Assembly: GCA_949825065.1 (NCBI GenBank)
Contig: OX463842.1
Coordinates: forward strand, 29,737,475-29,801,474
Reading direction: 5' to 3'
From: Odontocerum albicorne
Taxonomy: Eukaryota; Arthropoda; Insecta; Trichoptera; Odontoceridae
Length of the DNA stretch: 64,000 bases
The first letter of the stretch is position 1. The number at the start of each line of letters is the position of its first letter. This document shows, in pieces, positions 36,888 through 47,215 of this stretch. A program made the translations under genes and the position numbers. Below the pieces are notes generated by a model, which searched no databases, was not told the DNA's origin, and saw nothing but the letters and a program-made list of their open reading frames with translations.

Positions 36888-37086
36888 TCAGGTGATGGAA
36901 GAGTTAAGAGGGATATTGAACGACGTGTAGCGATATGAACCAGACATTATCAAAATCTGCTAAAGTGACTGTCCACAATAGTATTTTGGTGCCAACTTTG
37001 ATGTATGGGAGCGAAACGTAGACGTGGAAAAGGCTGAAATGAGCCAAATACATGCTGTAGAAATGCGTGTATTGAAAATAATACAT
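36888..37086 (+). pseudogene. RTE-like LINE fragment, left part, split by the LTR element
   Basis: Reads DV(K)RDIERRV, then NSILVPTLMYGSET, then KAEMSQIHAVEMRVLKII, the post-polymerase region of the family ORF2. A stop (TAG for the Trp after SET) and one frameshift are present. The sequence stops at the LTR at 37,087 and resumes at 46,483 in the same frame once one ACAT copy is discounted. Confidence 0.8.
37083..37086. repeat. Left target-site duplication ACAT
   Basis: ACAT directly before the LTR. The same four bases follow the other LTR at 46,479-46,482. Confidence 0.75.
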
Positions 37087-38534
37087 TGTTACACTTGTAC
37101 CTATATTTACGAAATTAAGAGAGAGCGTTGCCTCCATGCAACAATAAAGCAATAGTTTAAACACTTCTGACACTGATTTACTCTCAATAAAACTTACCCG
37201 GTTCTCAGCGGCAAATGAAGAAATGACAGAACAAGTACTCTTTCGTCTCAGATTGCGCTGGGCTCAATAATAATTTGTACCAGGCCTCCAAGATATTATC
37301 TCCGGGACAAGGGGAACAACAAAGGAAAGACATAAAATTGTGATAATACTTAGTTTAATCCAATGAGATTTTAATAAAATAAAAAAAAAACTCCGCAATA
37401 ATGCCGAGAAAAATTTATATATATTACCAAAAATACCAGAGTAGGCAGACTAATAATTTGGGCTTGCATTAAAGACCGATTCCCGCTCAATATTCAGCAC
37501 AAACATAAAGGCTATGAGGTAAGGAGAAATCCACAATGATAGGTTACAATAAAAAGAGATCACTCACCCCACAATACCATGAATATCGATAAGGAACGAT
37601 ACGCGTAATGTCTATACTCTCGGAACTGCGGAGGAACCAGAAGATTCTCCCCGAAAACGAAACCGGAACGATGCCTCTGATGATGATGATACCGCAAGCG
37701 TCCTTTGAAGCTTCTCGCTGCGCCGATACAAAATTCCTCCCTGGCGTTCGGCCTGGGAGAACGATTTCCGACCCGCAGTTATTTAAAGAACCGCTTTTCT
37801 TAGTTTCTCGAAACTTTACTTGCTTCACGCCCGATGGAGCCAATAATAATCCAAGATTATTTCTTTGGAAATACTATTCCGCAGATAAATCCCCGCGTCA
37901 AGTCTGGATGGAAGTGCGAGCAGAACTTTCACAACAAAACTAATTATTAATTCGTATTTCCCAACAGGAGATTATAACTCGGAACACAAGGTAACTGACC
38001 GATAACTTGAACGAATTATTTAATTATTAATTCGTATTCCCCCGACCGGGAGCTGTCTTAATAACAGGACTAGTAGTCGTGACGGTACCGCTCGTAATGA
38101 AGCACCGACCTTCAAGCCGCCTCACCTGTCCATCCGCACGTGATGCCCTTTCGCCCGTCGATCATATTTGTAAGCGATGTCCTGATTCGTCAAATCTTTG
38201 GTCGGGCCGTAATTTGACCAATCAAGCTCTTGCATTTGATTATTTATTATAAGTGACGCAATTGCTCGGTGCTAGATGAAATTCTTTAAACCGCCCGTTT
38301 TGGAATAGAATCTTCCAGAAACAATGGATGATTGCATCATTCCCTGTCCTAATTACAACTGCGTCACGCTCGGACTCGATTTTTATGCGTCATTATTTAC
38401 CCGTCAAAATCAGAACAAAGGGAAGTCCGTTTTAATTCCGCTCGTATCAATCAATTTCGCGCGTTATTTTCCCTTTTGGATAAATCCCAAACTTCTCACC
38501 CGTCTTTTATAAAAAAATAAATATACTCCTAACA
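37087..38534 (-). repeat. 3' LTR (left copy)
   Basis: 1448 bp, ending TGTTAC...CTCCTAACA on the plus strand. Open frames of 99 codons (37,544-37,843, minus), 111 (37,608-37,943, plus) and 62 (38,324-38,512, plus) occur in both LTRs only because the LTRs are copies. They show no known domain and I do not call them genes. Confidence 0.92.
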
Positions 38535-38543
38535 CTCCATCTT
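38535..38543 (-). promoter_or_regulatory. Possible polypurine tract
   Basis: AAGATGGAG lies directly upstream of the 3' LTR in element sense. It is short and contains one T, so it is called on position more than on composition. Confidence 0.35.
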
Positions 38544-38999
38544 ATGTTATGAAAGAAAACAAAAAAAAACAAAAAAAAAAAAATTATCATTCCCAGAGTA
38601 TAGACACATCAGCTGTAGGCAATTATAAGGAGCAAGGGGTGTATGTCCCCCCTACTGGATACGGTCTCGTGGCCGATTTACCGGTTGTCAGCATTTGCCT
38701 GTAGGACACCCCTAATTGGTGTAAGGGAACCTAGCCGCAAGGAAACCACGGAAACCTTACGATGACAACACACTACTGAATCCACTATAGCCCATAACCT
38801 TATACTAAGGAGCACGGAACAATCCTCCGGTAACTCCTTACAATAGTACAGAAGATTTTCTTTCCAATACTGGTTTAACCACAGGGCAACCAGTACTGAA
38901 ACAATTGCATAATACAGGGAGTGCAATTCCTAAAATAATTTTAATAAACAAAACAAATAAAACAAAAAAACAAAGACAATAGATTATAGACAAATTCAC
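38544..38999. other. LTR element interior without recognised content
   Basis: Poly-A/C-A runs at 38,556-38,583, then GC-richer sequence. An 82-codon minus frame at 38,678-38,926 has no recognisable domain. Confidence 0.4.
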
Positions 39000-39600
39000 C
39001 TAGGGCATGGTCACCGTATACTTCAAAGGTGATCAGATATAAACAAAAGAATTTCAAATAAAATTAAAATAACACCAAGTATTATGGACGGTCACCCTAT
39101 ATCACTAAAGGTAGGCCGTCCCTAAGAACAAGGAGATAATGATTTTACATAAGCACGGCTTGTGATACATCAACGGGTAGGTCAGAAACAAAACCAAAAG
39201 GAATCCACATAAAAAAAAATAAAAAAAACAAAATTATATTATACATGGTCATCCTATATCACAAAAAGGTAAGCCGTCAATAATAACAAGGAGATAATGA
39301 TTTTTACATAAAGCCCGGCTGGTGATACATCAAAGTACAGAGCAGAAACAACAAAAAGGAATCCACATTAAATAAAAAAACACAAAATTATATTATACAT
39401 GGTCACCCTATATCACAAAAGGTAGACCGTCAATAATAACAAGGAGATAATGACTTTACCTAAAGCCCGGCTGGTGATACATCAAAGTACAGAGCAGAAA
39501 CAACAAAAGGAAAAAAAACAAAAAAAACAAAATGATATTAAACATGGTCACCCTATATCACAAATAGGTAGACCGTTAATAGATAATTAACCCACCCCTC
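39000..39600. repeat. Tandem array of about 145-157-bp units in the LTR element
   Basis: The block GGTCACCCTATATCAC followed by AAAGGTAGACCGTC recurs at 39,091, 39,248, 39,402 and 39,547, with a degenerate one at 39,010. Each is followed by AACAAGGAGATAATGA and a CCGGCTGGTGATACATCAA block, then an A-rich spacer. Confidence 0.85.
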
Positions 39601-40500
39601 CTCTCAGGGCATCATGCTGAGAAAAGGTTTACAACCAAATTAGTTAATCTCCATTCATCCTCTCACTAAACACTGTAGCCTGTTTCGCGGCTGACCTTAA
39701 AGATACACTGGACACTTACTTAATTATACACTTACAGGATTTATACGGGTGACTCTACTCCTCCATTGCCAACCTCTCCCCCTCACTGTGAACAGAGATC
39801 AATCAATACAAGCCCAAATCCAGCCCTTACGGTAAGGACTGCACTACACATTTCTACAATCACAACTGCCCACCCATCTGGCATAATAAGTGGTAATTAT
39901 TACGCAAGCCAATGTAGTCAGATAAGGACCGAAAATTCTTTCGAGACGGAATTTTAAAAAGACACCTTCTAAACTATTAGGAAATCTAACATAGCTAGAA
40001 CGAAGCAGAACCGGCTGTTCAACGACTGTCCTACCACAAGGCTCACACCTAACCCTCTCCCTGCAATTTTAATCCATTCCTATTCTCTCTCTGAAAAGAA
40101 TAAACAATGTTATTGAAACACTCGCGGTTAGGCCCGATCTTCAGCAAGACACGTCCCCCGGCCCCCAGACCGGAACCAAGAATCACGCGAATCCGCATAT
40201 GACGCCTGAGGATAACCAAGATCTGAGGGTCAGAACACGCGGTTGCACCAATCGAACCCTTCCAAGCCAGAAGCGCGTGCCCACCAGAACATGCTGGAGC
40301 GGCAACTCTGCTAATGCGGGTTCATGACGCCCGTGGTGGAGACAATTCAATACATCGCTGATGCACCGAACGGCCCTCACCAAAATATTAACCGGTCGAG
40401 AGGCTAGCCTCTCTCAACCCGAACGCTTAGAGGCAGTTCAGGGCCTCTGCATGCTACCTTGAGCACGAGAAGGACGATGGTTACAAAAAAAACATAATAC
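39601..40500. other. LTR element interior, no recognised content
   Basis: No pol-type motif was found in either direction. Short frames on both strands lack domains. Confidence 0.4.
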
Positions 40501-40504
40501 AGAC

Positions 40505-40735
40505 AAGATACTGGATGAGTTCCGGCCATCCGTAAGCCTCATGCTGGATGTATTAGGCCATCCGTAAACCTTAAAACGAATGATTTTAAACACAACATTT
40601 AATACAAAACAAATTAATGATACAGACAAAATACTGGATGTGTTCCGGCCATCCGTAAACCTCATGCTGGATGTATTATAGGCCGTCCGTAAGCCTTTTA
40701 CTGGATGTATTATAGGCCGTCCGTAAGCCTTGAAG
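40505..40735. repeat. Degenerate tandem repeat, 33-36-bp units
   Basis: About five copies of CTGGATGTATTATAGGCC followed by GTCCGTAAGCCT between 40,511 and 40,735, partly separated by AT-rich spacer. Translation across it gives repeating TDGRNTSSI on the minus strand, but this is not evidence of a protein. Confidence 0.75.
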
Positions 40736-42191
40736 AAAAATAATTTAATCACAATTATTAGGGAAGAAAAGAAAAAGGAAACAAAAGGAAATAAACACAA
40801 AAACTCAAACACATGATATTAATACGCTATGCAGTAAACAGGAATGGAAAAAAAAACAAAACTCCGAACAGATCTACTTCCTTCTGCAAGACGACAAACT
40901 CTTCGATGAGGGGTGGTTCACAGTTAACCACCCGACAAGAAAACCCATAGTACGTAAGGAATTACAGAAAGGAACAATACTACTTTTAAACAGAGAATGT
41001 GAGCCAACCTACAAGGCAACAGAGCTAAACTTCTCAATATAGTGCTATAACAAAACAGAACAGTAAATCCCAGGTTCTCATCCAGCGATGCCATTCCTCT
41101 CTATAAGGCAATAATCCCATGAACTGGTTACACCAGTATTAACCATCCGTACCACCGATACAGGATACTACTATTCTTCATAAAAAAAAATACTAGGAGC
41201 AACTTTAATTTCCTTAAACCCTCGGGTCCAACAGCCCAAGCCAATAACTCAGATATGCAATCACCGAACTAATAACAATTTTCTAACTCCTTGAGAATCC
41301 TTGTAGCGAGGTGACTTCATCTAATACTTACATCTTCACGAGCGAGTATCCTATTAATATTTTCTAATGTTCCAAGCAATTATTTGCAACGGATGTCTAA
41401 CTAGAATAAGGTTCAACCCTCAGAACTTCCAACACTGAAGGAAGCCCATCCCTTAGTACACAAGAAATTTTTTTTTGTACACTCTACTCGAGGCTCACAG
41501 CATTCCGTCACTCATGGTCCAGGCCCAGGCTCTGAGCGCCAGATACTCTTTAAAAGTAATAACCACACTAATCACGGGGAAGAGTACCAAACCCGTACAT
41601 AGAACATATGGACATGACTCCATACGAGATTGCCTCACGACTAGCTCACTGTTTAATCACCCTAGCGGAATTATGAACTCTCACTGGTGATGTTATTTAT
41701 AAACAAAAAAAAAACTCTACTGCCATTCATCAAAGAATCCGACAGTGCATACTTTCAAGGTATGATTTAAACACTAACAAGAATATAACGAAAATTTAAT
41801 TTAAGAACCTGTACTTTCCCGACCATGAATGACTCCCAATTAGGCACCGATGAGCCTATCACTACTCCATATGCTATTAACCTTCTTATACTCCACCGGG
41901 TCACTAAATAGTGGACACCGGACTGGATCTAACCTATGCGTGCGCATCCCTTCTCGTGCGACGACGGCTTACTGCCTACTGCATGCGACGGCGGATCGAG
42001 ACCACGGGTGCTTGGTATATCATTTGCAACGATGGGTCAAGACAACGTGAGACAACGTGATTCAACTACCTACACCATGCCAAACGATCTATCACCGTAT
42101 ATGAAACGGAACTAATTCTCGATGGCTACTACTCTCAATGGTAAAAGAAATTCAACTGCGAAGAGAACGGAACCAAATATACGTTCCGCGT
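40736..42191. other. LTR element interior, no recognised content
   Basis: Moderate GC. No pol motif, no long frame. Confidence 0.4.
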
Positions 42192-43211
42192 CTCACGGCC
42201 TGCCGGAACAATTGGTCAGGACAAACGTGAGATTACGAAATGCTCATTAGCTACTGCGTCCACTGACGCACTCGAATCGAGCCAAGGCCTAACGGCAAAT
42301 CTTGAATACTATCGTGCTGGAAGGGCCGCTTGTCCCCTGAACCTGTAGTCTCAACCTAACCCCTTACAAGAAAAAGATACTCTCCCGGTCGCTGTGTAAT
42401 GCGACAAATCCGGTAACCCTGACGTACTTAATACATTAAGGAATACAATGTTAAAGAGGATTGAATCGCAATTGCAACGGAATTGAAAAAAGTATTCCGC
42501 GACTCGCGGACGGACGGTATCAAATTGTTCGCACGACGCGAGATGACGAACTGCTGAATAGATTATTCCTTGGTAAGGAGATACTAGTATGTCGGAAACG
42601 GAAGCGATAATTATATAACACGTCTCCCGCGGCCTGACGGTATTTGTCAGGGCAACGCGAGAGGACGTATTTCACACCATTAAGGTATACAAAGTTAAAG
42701 AGGATTGAATCGCGACTGCCACGAAATTGAAAAAGTAATCAGCGCCTCGCGGTCTGACGGTATCAGTTTGTCAGTACGACGCGAGACGACGAACTGCAAA
42801 AGAGATTAATTTGTGGCGAAGGTGGTTATATCATTACGGAAACAAAGCTGATCGCAATGGCAACGGAATTGAAAAAGTTAGCTGCGCCCCGCGGTCCGAC
42901 GGTATCAGGTTGTCAGTACGACGCGAGACGACGAACAGCAAAAGAGATTAATCTGTGGCGAAGGTGGTTATATCATTACGGAAACAAAGCTAATCGCAAT
43001 GGCAACGGAATTGGAAAAGTAATCTGCGCCTCGCGGTCTGACGGTATCGGTTTGTCAGTACGACGCGAGACGACGAACAGCAAAAGAGAATAATTTGTGA
43101 CGAAGGCGGTTATATCATTACGGAAACAAAGCCAATCGCAATGGCAACAGAATTGAAAAAGTAATCTGCGCCTCGCGGTCTGACGGTATCAATTTGTCAG
43201 TACGACGCGAG
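42192..43211 (-). repeat. Array of seven related hairpins, partly on a 142-bp period
   Basis: Hairpins sit at 42,192-42,231, 42,503-42,542, about 42,621-42,667, 42,746-42,785, 42,887-42,927, 43,030-43,069 and 43,172-43,211. The last four are spaced 141-143 bp with shared spacer (GCAATGGCAACGGAATTG). In element sense the typical hairpin has outer stem CTCGCG/CGCGAG, a 5-base bulge TCGTA, inner stem CTGAC/GTCAG and an 11-base loop. Variants keep pairing by double changes (CTCACG/CGTGAG, CCTG/CAGG, CGGAC/GTTCG). It lies directly downstream of gag in the element's transcript. Confidence 0.8.
42240..42427. repeat. First copy of a ~190-bp direct duplication
   Basis: Shares AGCTACTGCGTCCACTGACG, CGGCAAATCTTGAATACTA, ACTCTCCCGGTCGCTG and GACAAATCCGGTAAC with 43,222-43,412. 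The two copies flank most of the hairpin array. Confidence 0.8.
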
Positions 43212-43221
43212 ACGACGAACT

Positions 43222-43412
43222 GCTGATCAGCTACTGCGTCCACTGACGCACTCAAATCGAGCCAAGCCGAAAACGGCAAATCTTGAATACTACAACGTAG
43301 GTAGGGCCGCTCTTCCCCTGAACTCGTAATCTCAATCAAGCCTTTTACAAAAAAGGAAAACTCTCCCGGTCGCTGAGTAATGCGACAAATCCGGTAACTC
43401 CGACGTACTTAA
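43222..43412. repeat. Second copy of the ~190-bp direct duplication
   Basis: Matches 42,240-42,427 with scattered substitutions. Its right end (GACGTACTTAATAC) includes the gag stop codon, so the duplicated block begins at the end of gag in element sense. Confidence 0.8.
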
Positions 43413-44191
43413 TACGGGTTGGTGCCCACCCGGTCTTTTGGAAACTTAACATCTGGAGGTGGCCCAGACATATCGGGTAATATGACCAACGGACGCGCTG
43501 GGCTGGCTCTAGCCCTATGAAGATCGTCAGCCGTCCGTACAGGTTTCTTTCGGTTACGCGGCTGCCCGGGGCAATTGCGCGCCTGATGATTTGGAAGATT
43601 GCACCGAAAACACCTTCGTTCAAACGAATCTCGAGTATTCGAGGTACGAGAGACTGGTGCCAAACGAGCATCTGTTCTCGAGACGAAGGGAGCAGGACGA
43701 GGAAACCTTCCCTTATTCCTATTCATCAGCTCTAAGGCCGAACACCGCCTTTCCAACTCCTCTATACGCGACAAAAATTCTCTTACGTAACCTCCTCCGG
43801 TACAAGCCTCTCCTGGCAAAACAGAAGAATTTAAACTCTCAGGTAGAGACGAACGTGGAACACCCGAACTCGCCACTCTATCTCCAGCATATGGAGATGA
43901 ACTTGCCAATGGCACTGGTGCTAGGGCTTCTGAAGCAGTAACCCCAGGATCCGTTGTCTCCAGAAACTGCGGAGCTCTCATAAGATTCCGGTAAGGCACG
44001 CACCTAACTGGTAAGGCGACCGCCTCCGATGACGATGATACAATACACTTGTTAAACAAAGAGGCCTGAAGCCGCAACTCGTAAAAATTATTACTAGGAA
44101 CTAATCCCCTTTCAATTAATTCCCCGATTAGCCTTTCCTTCGTGGCCTTCATTATATTAACTATAGGATCCATTGCGCTATCCATTCTCAA
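43409..44191 (-). CDS. Gag-like protein with a CCHC zinc knuckle (LTR retrotransposon)
   Basis: An open frame of 260 codons. Residues 194-207 read CFRCNLPNHQARNC, a C-x2-C-x4-H-x4-C zinc knuckle (C194, C197, H202, C207) as in the nucleocapsid part of Gag, which binds element RNA. It is followed by a basic Arg/Lys/Pro stretch. Residues 136-158 (VREFLSRIEELERRCSALEL) look like a short coiled coil. Residues 50-130 are Ser/Pro/Ala-rich. I cannot identify a capsid domain and the protein is shorter than a usual Ty3/gypsy Gag (300-500 residues), so part may be missing. Met1 is the first in frame, about 840 bases after the 5' LTR. Nothing follows it in frame or by a shift that resembles protease or polymerase. 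The undamaged frame agrees with a recent insertion. Confidence 0.72.
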   Translation of the reverse strand: MRMDSAMDPIVNIMKATKERLIGELIERGLVPSNNFYELRLQASLFNKCIVSSSSEAVALPVRCVPYRNLMRAPQFLETTDPGVTASEALAPVPLASSSPYAGDRVASSGVPRSSLPESLNSSVLPGEACTGGGYVREFLSRIEELERRCSALELMNRNKGRFPRPAPFVSRTDARLAPVSRTSNTRDSFERRCFRCNLPNHQARNCPGQPRNRKKPVRTADDLHRARASPARPLVILPDMSGPPPDVKFPKDRVGTNPY

Positions 44192-45010
44192 TCCTATTCG
44201 TAACAGTAGGTATCAAAATTTATACCCAACGAAATCTTACTTCACCTTGTTAAACAATGCTTTAACTACACCGTTTAACCGGAACAAGAATCTAACTAAA
44301 ACGTAACTTTAATTTAACACAAACCCCCCCTTAATTGAAATGTTCCGAAATTAAGAACTAGCAATTATAACCAATATGTATTATTATCAAATTTCCTAAA
44401 ACACGCTTCCACCACACCGCTTGCTACGAATCTACAACTTAAATCTCAAAGTAATTCAATTCAATACTATTCACTCTCTTATATTACAAAGATTTGTTCC
44501 GAAAACAATTGAGTATAAGCACCAAGTGATTTTATCTAAAAGTAGTAACACTATTTCCCTTTACCGCATCAACAGCGACGCAAACCGAACTACTGTAAGT
44601 TATACGCACTCTCCTCTTGCCTATCCCCGCGCAAGCTATAAGGCGAGATTGGTTTCAAACAAATGGTCTTGAAATTCCAAAAACACTGGAATACTTCACG
44701 AACGTAACCACTAATCACTTCTCTATTCACAATTAACTAGGCACTCTTTTATTTATTCAGTCACTTATTTCGTTTGAATTAAACTATCGCTTAATGCGTA
44801 TCTAAACATTTTACGCGGCAAAACTATACTCCTGATTATTCGCAACCACCTTAACCACAGACGCTTCTCGAACAACAAAATGGAGACCTAAGCTTGTCTT
44901 ACGAATTTCGCGCTAAATTTTCTGAAAAAGGAACAAATTATATTTTTTTATACACTTTATAACCCCGTCACTCAGTCAAATACCCTGGAAGCCAGCATTT
45001 TTCTAAAATG
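44192..45010. other. Untranslated leader of the LTR element
   Basis: About 840 bases between the primer-binding site and the gag start, with no convincing frame. RNA packaging signals would be expected here, but none can be recognised by eye. Confidence 0.45.
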
Positions 45011-45029
45011 GCCCCACGTACGGGCGACA
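45011..45029 (-). promoter_or_regulatory. Primer-binding site, tRNA-Lys type
   Basis: The minus strand reads TGTCGCCCGTACGTGGGGC one base after the 5' LTR. The known retroviral tRNA-Lys1,2 site is TGGCGCCCAACGTGGGGC, so the two agree over most positions with one substitution and a small change in the middle. Position next to the LTR supports it. Confidence 0.65.
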
Positions 45030-45030
45030 T

Positions 45031-46478
45031 TGTTACACTTGTACCTATATTTACGAAATTAAGAGAGAGCGTTGCCTCCATGCAACAATAAAGCAATAGT
45101 TTAAACACTTCTGACACTGATTTACTCTCAATAAAACTTACCCGGTTCTCAGCGGCAAATGAAGAAATGACAGAACAAGTACTCTTTCGTCTCAGATTGC
45201 GCTGGGCTCAATAATAATTTGTACCAGGCCTCCAAGATATTATCTCCGGGACAAGGGGAACAACAAAGGAAAGACATAAAATTGTGATAATACTTAGTTT
45301 AATCCAATGAGATTTTAATAAAATAAAAAAAAAACTCCGCAATAATGCCGAGAAAAATTTATATATATTACCAAAAATACCAGAGTAGGCAGACTAATAA
45401 TTTGGGCTTGCATTAAAGACCGATTCCCGCTCAATATTCAGCACAAACATAAAGGCTATGAGGTAAGGAGAAATCCACAATGATAGGTTACAATAAAAAG
45501 AGATCACTCACCCCACAATACCATGAATATCGATAAGGAACGATACGCGTAATGTCTATACTCTCGGAACTGCGGAGGAACCAGAAGATTCTCCCCGAAA
45601 ACGAAACCGGAACGATGCCTCTGATGATGATGATACCGCAAGCGTCCTTTGAAGCTTCTCGCTGCGCCGATACAAAATTCCTCCCTGGCGTTCGGCCTGG
45701 GAGAACGATTTCCGACCCGCAGTTATTTAAAGAACCGCTTTTCTTAGTTTCTCGAAACTTTACTTGCTTCACGCCCGATGGAGCCAATAATAATCCAAGA
45801 TTATTTCTTTGGAAATACTATTCCGCAGATAAATCCCCGCGTCAAGTCTGGATGGAAGTGCGAGCAGAACTTTCACAACAAAACTAATTATTAATTCGTA
45901 TTTCCCAACAGGAGATTATAACTCGGAACACAAGGTAACTGACCGATAACTTGAACGAATTATTTAATTATTAATTCGTATTCCCCCGACCGGGAGCTGT
46001 CTTAATAACAGGACTAGTAGTCGTGACGGTACCGCTCGTAATGAAGCACCGACCTTCAAGCCGCCTCACCTGTCCATCCGCACGTGATGCCCTTTCGCCC
46101 GTCGATCATATTTGTAAGCGATGTCCTGATTCGTCAAATCTTTGGTCGGGCCGTAATTTGACCAATCAAGCTCTTGCATTTGATTATTTATTATAAGTGA
46201 CGCAATTGCTCGGTGCTAGATGAAATTCTTTAAACCGCCCGTTTTGGAATAGAATCTTCCAGAAACAATGGATGATTGCATCATTCCCTGTCCTAATTAC
46301 AACTGCGTCACGCTCGGACTCGATTTTTATGCGTCATTATTTACCCGTCAAAATCAGAACAAAGGGAAGTCCGTTTTAATTCCGCTCGTATCAATCAATT
46401 TCGCGCGTTATTTTCCCTTTTGGATAAATCCCAAACTTCTCACCCGTCTTTTATAAAAAAATAAATATACTCCTAACA
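45031..46478 (-). repeat. 5' LTR (right copy)
   Basis: 1448 bp, same length as the left copy and identical wherever compared. It should hold promoter and polyadenylation signals, but the R/U boundaries are not visible by eye. GTGTAACA in element sense is the last part before the primer site. Confidence 0.92.
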
Positions 46479-46482
46479 ACAT
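46479..46482. repeat. Right target-site duplication ACAT
   Basis: Pairs with 37,083-37,086. Confidence 0.75.
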
Positions 46483-46925
46483 GAAGGGAGAATGTGTGAC
46501 AGAATACAAAATGAAGTGATAAGGGATGAATGTGAATTTAGGGCTGATGTGTTAAATAAGATGAAGAAGAGCACGCTGAGATGGATTGGGCATGTGGAAC
46601 AAATGAATGAAAAGATACTCATAAAACAGGTATATAGTGCAAATGTGAGTGGAAGGTGTGTGAGAAGAAGACCAAGGAAGATATGGTTGAATCAAGTAAA
46701 TGGTATTCTGAAAGAAGGAAACGTAGAAAGTCAGAGAAATCGTAGAAGTTGTATGAGAAGATGTATGAATGTAGAAGAGGTTAAGTAGTGTGTTAGTGTG
46801 TTAAGAAGAGGTTAAGTTAAGTAGTGTGTTAAGAAGAGGTTAAATAGGAGTCTGGCGCTATATTCTTTCTGCCTACCCCGACAGGGAAATGGCATGATGG
46901 TATGTATGTATGTATATATGTATTG
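46483..46925 (+). pseudogene. RTE-like LINE fragment, right part, split by the LTR element
   Basis: An open stretch of 98 codons (from 46,492) reads MCDRIQNEVIRDECEFRADV, then LNKMKKSTLRWIGHVEQMNE, then VSGRCVRRRPRKIW and RNRRSCMRRCMNVEEVK, the C-terminal tail of RTE-like ORF2. It ends in the 3' signature CTGCCTACCCCGACAGGGAA, ATGGCATGATGG and then (TATG)n. Just before the end GTTAAGTAGTGTGTTAAGAAGAG is repeated two to three times. It is the best-preserved member of this family here. Confidence 0.85.
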
Positions 46926-47008
46926 TTTACAACTTACGTGATAATATTGATTTTTTTTCAAACAAATCATTTAAATTTTTTAATAAATAAAATATAATTT
47001 TCGACATT
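46926..47008. other. Short AT-rich spacer
   Basis: Nothing recognised. Confidence 0.4.
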
Positions 47009-47009
47009 C

Positions 47010-47215
47010 GTGGTGGCCTAGTTGATAAAAACTTATCTTCCGATTCGGAAGTCGTGTCAGGGCCCATTTATTTTAAAAGTGTATCAGTCTGATTTTCCAT
47101 TCGGGTCATTTTTACACCATGTTGGTCACTTGTAAGGGATTCACACATAACAATCAATCCCCTAGGTTATACTGTATACAACGAAAGTATAATACGATGT
47201 TCTATAATACATTTT
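47010..47215 (+). repeat. tRNA-derived SINE
   Basis: Head GTGGTGGCCTAGTTGATAAA (A-box-like GGCCTAGTTG), CTTATCTTCCGATTCGGAAG, decayed B box (GTGTCAGGGCCC), body CAGTCTGATTTTCCATTCGGG, tail AGGTTATACTGTATACAACG then AAAGTATAATA. Head, body and tail order matches the SINE at 22-222. Confidence 0.65.

Larger units (their letters stand above)
37087..46478 (-). mobile_element. LTR retrotransposon, 9.4 kb, gag-only (non-autonomous)
   Basis: Two direct 1448-bp repeats (37,087-38,534 and 45,031-46,478) flank 6.5 kb. Repeats begin and end TG..CA in element sense and are bordered by ACAT. The open frames inside the two repeats are the same residue for residue, and the stretches I compared by eye showed no difference, so the insertion is recent. 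In element (minus) sense the order is 5' LTR, tRNA-Lys-type primer site, leader of about 840 bases, gag-like ORF, hairpin array, other tandem arrays, weak polypurine stretch, 3' LTR. No protease, reverse transcriptase, RNase H or integrase motif was seen on either strand, so it must borrow enzymes from a relative. The element is clearly richer in GC than the flanks. A 4-bp duplication and Lys primer fit Ty3/gypsy better than Copia or Pao, but this is inference. Confidence 0.88.

Noticed and set aside
36904..37173. 89-codon minus-strand frame across the LINE/LTR junction
   Set aside because: It crosses an insertion boundary and opposes the recognised LINE frame.
37544..38512. Frames of 99, 111 and 62 codons in the left LTR, repeated exactly at 45,488-46,456
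   Set aside because: Their duplication is explained by the LTRs. No domain is seen and overlapping frames lie on opposite strands.
42857..43093. 78-codon plus-strand frame with repeating residues
   Set aside because: Translation of the 142-bp tandem units.
43345..43941. Other frames of 63-116 codons overlapping the gag-like ORF
   Set aside because: They are shadows in other frames. Only the minus frame 43,409-44,191 has the zinc knuckle.
37087..46478. Bacterial or other contamination, because of the higher GC
   Set aside because: Matching LTRs, target duplication and an interrupted LINE on both sides show an integrated retrotransposon.
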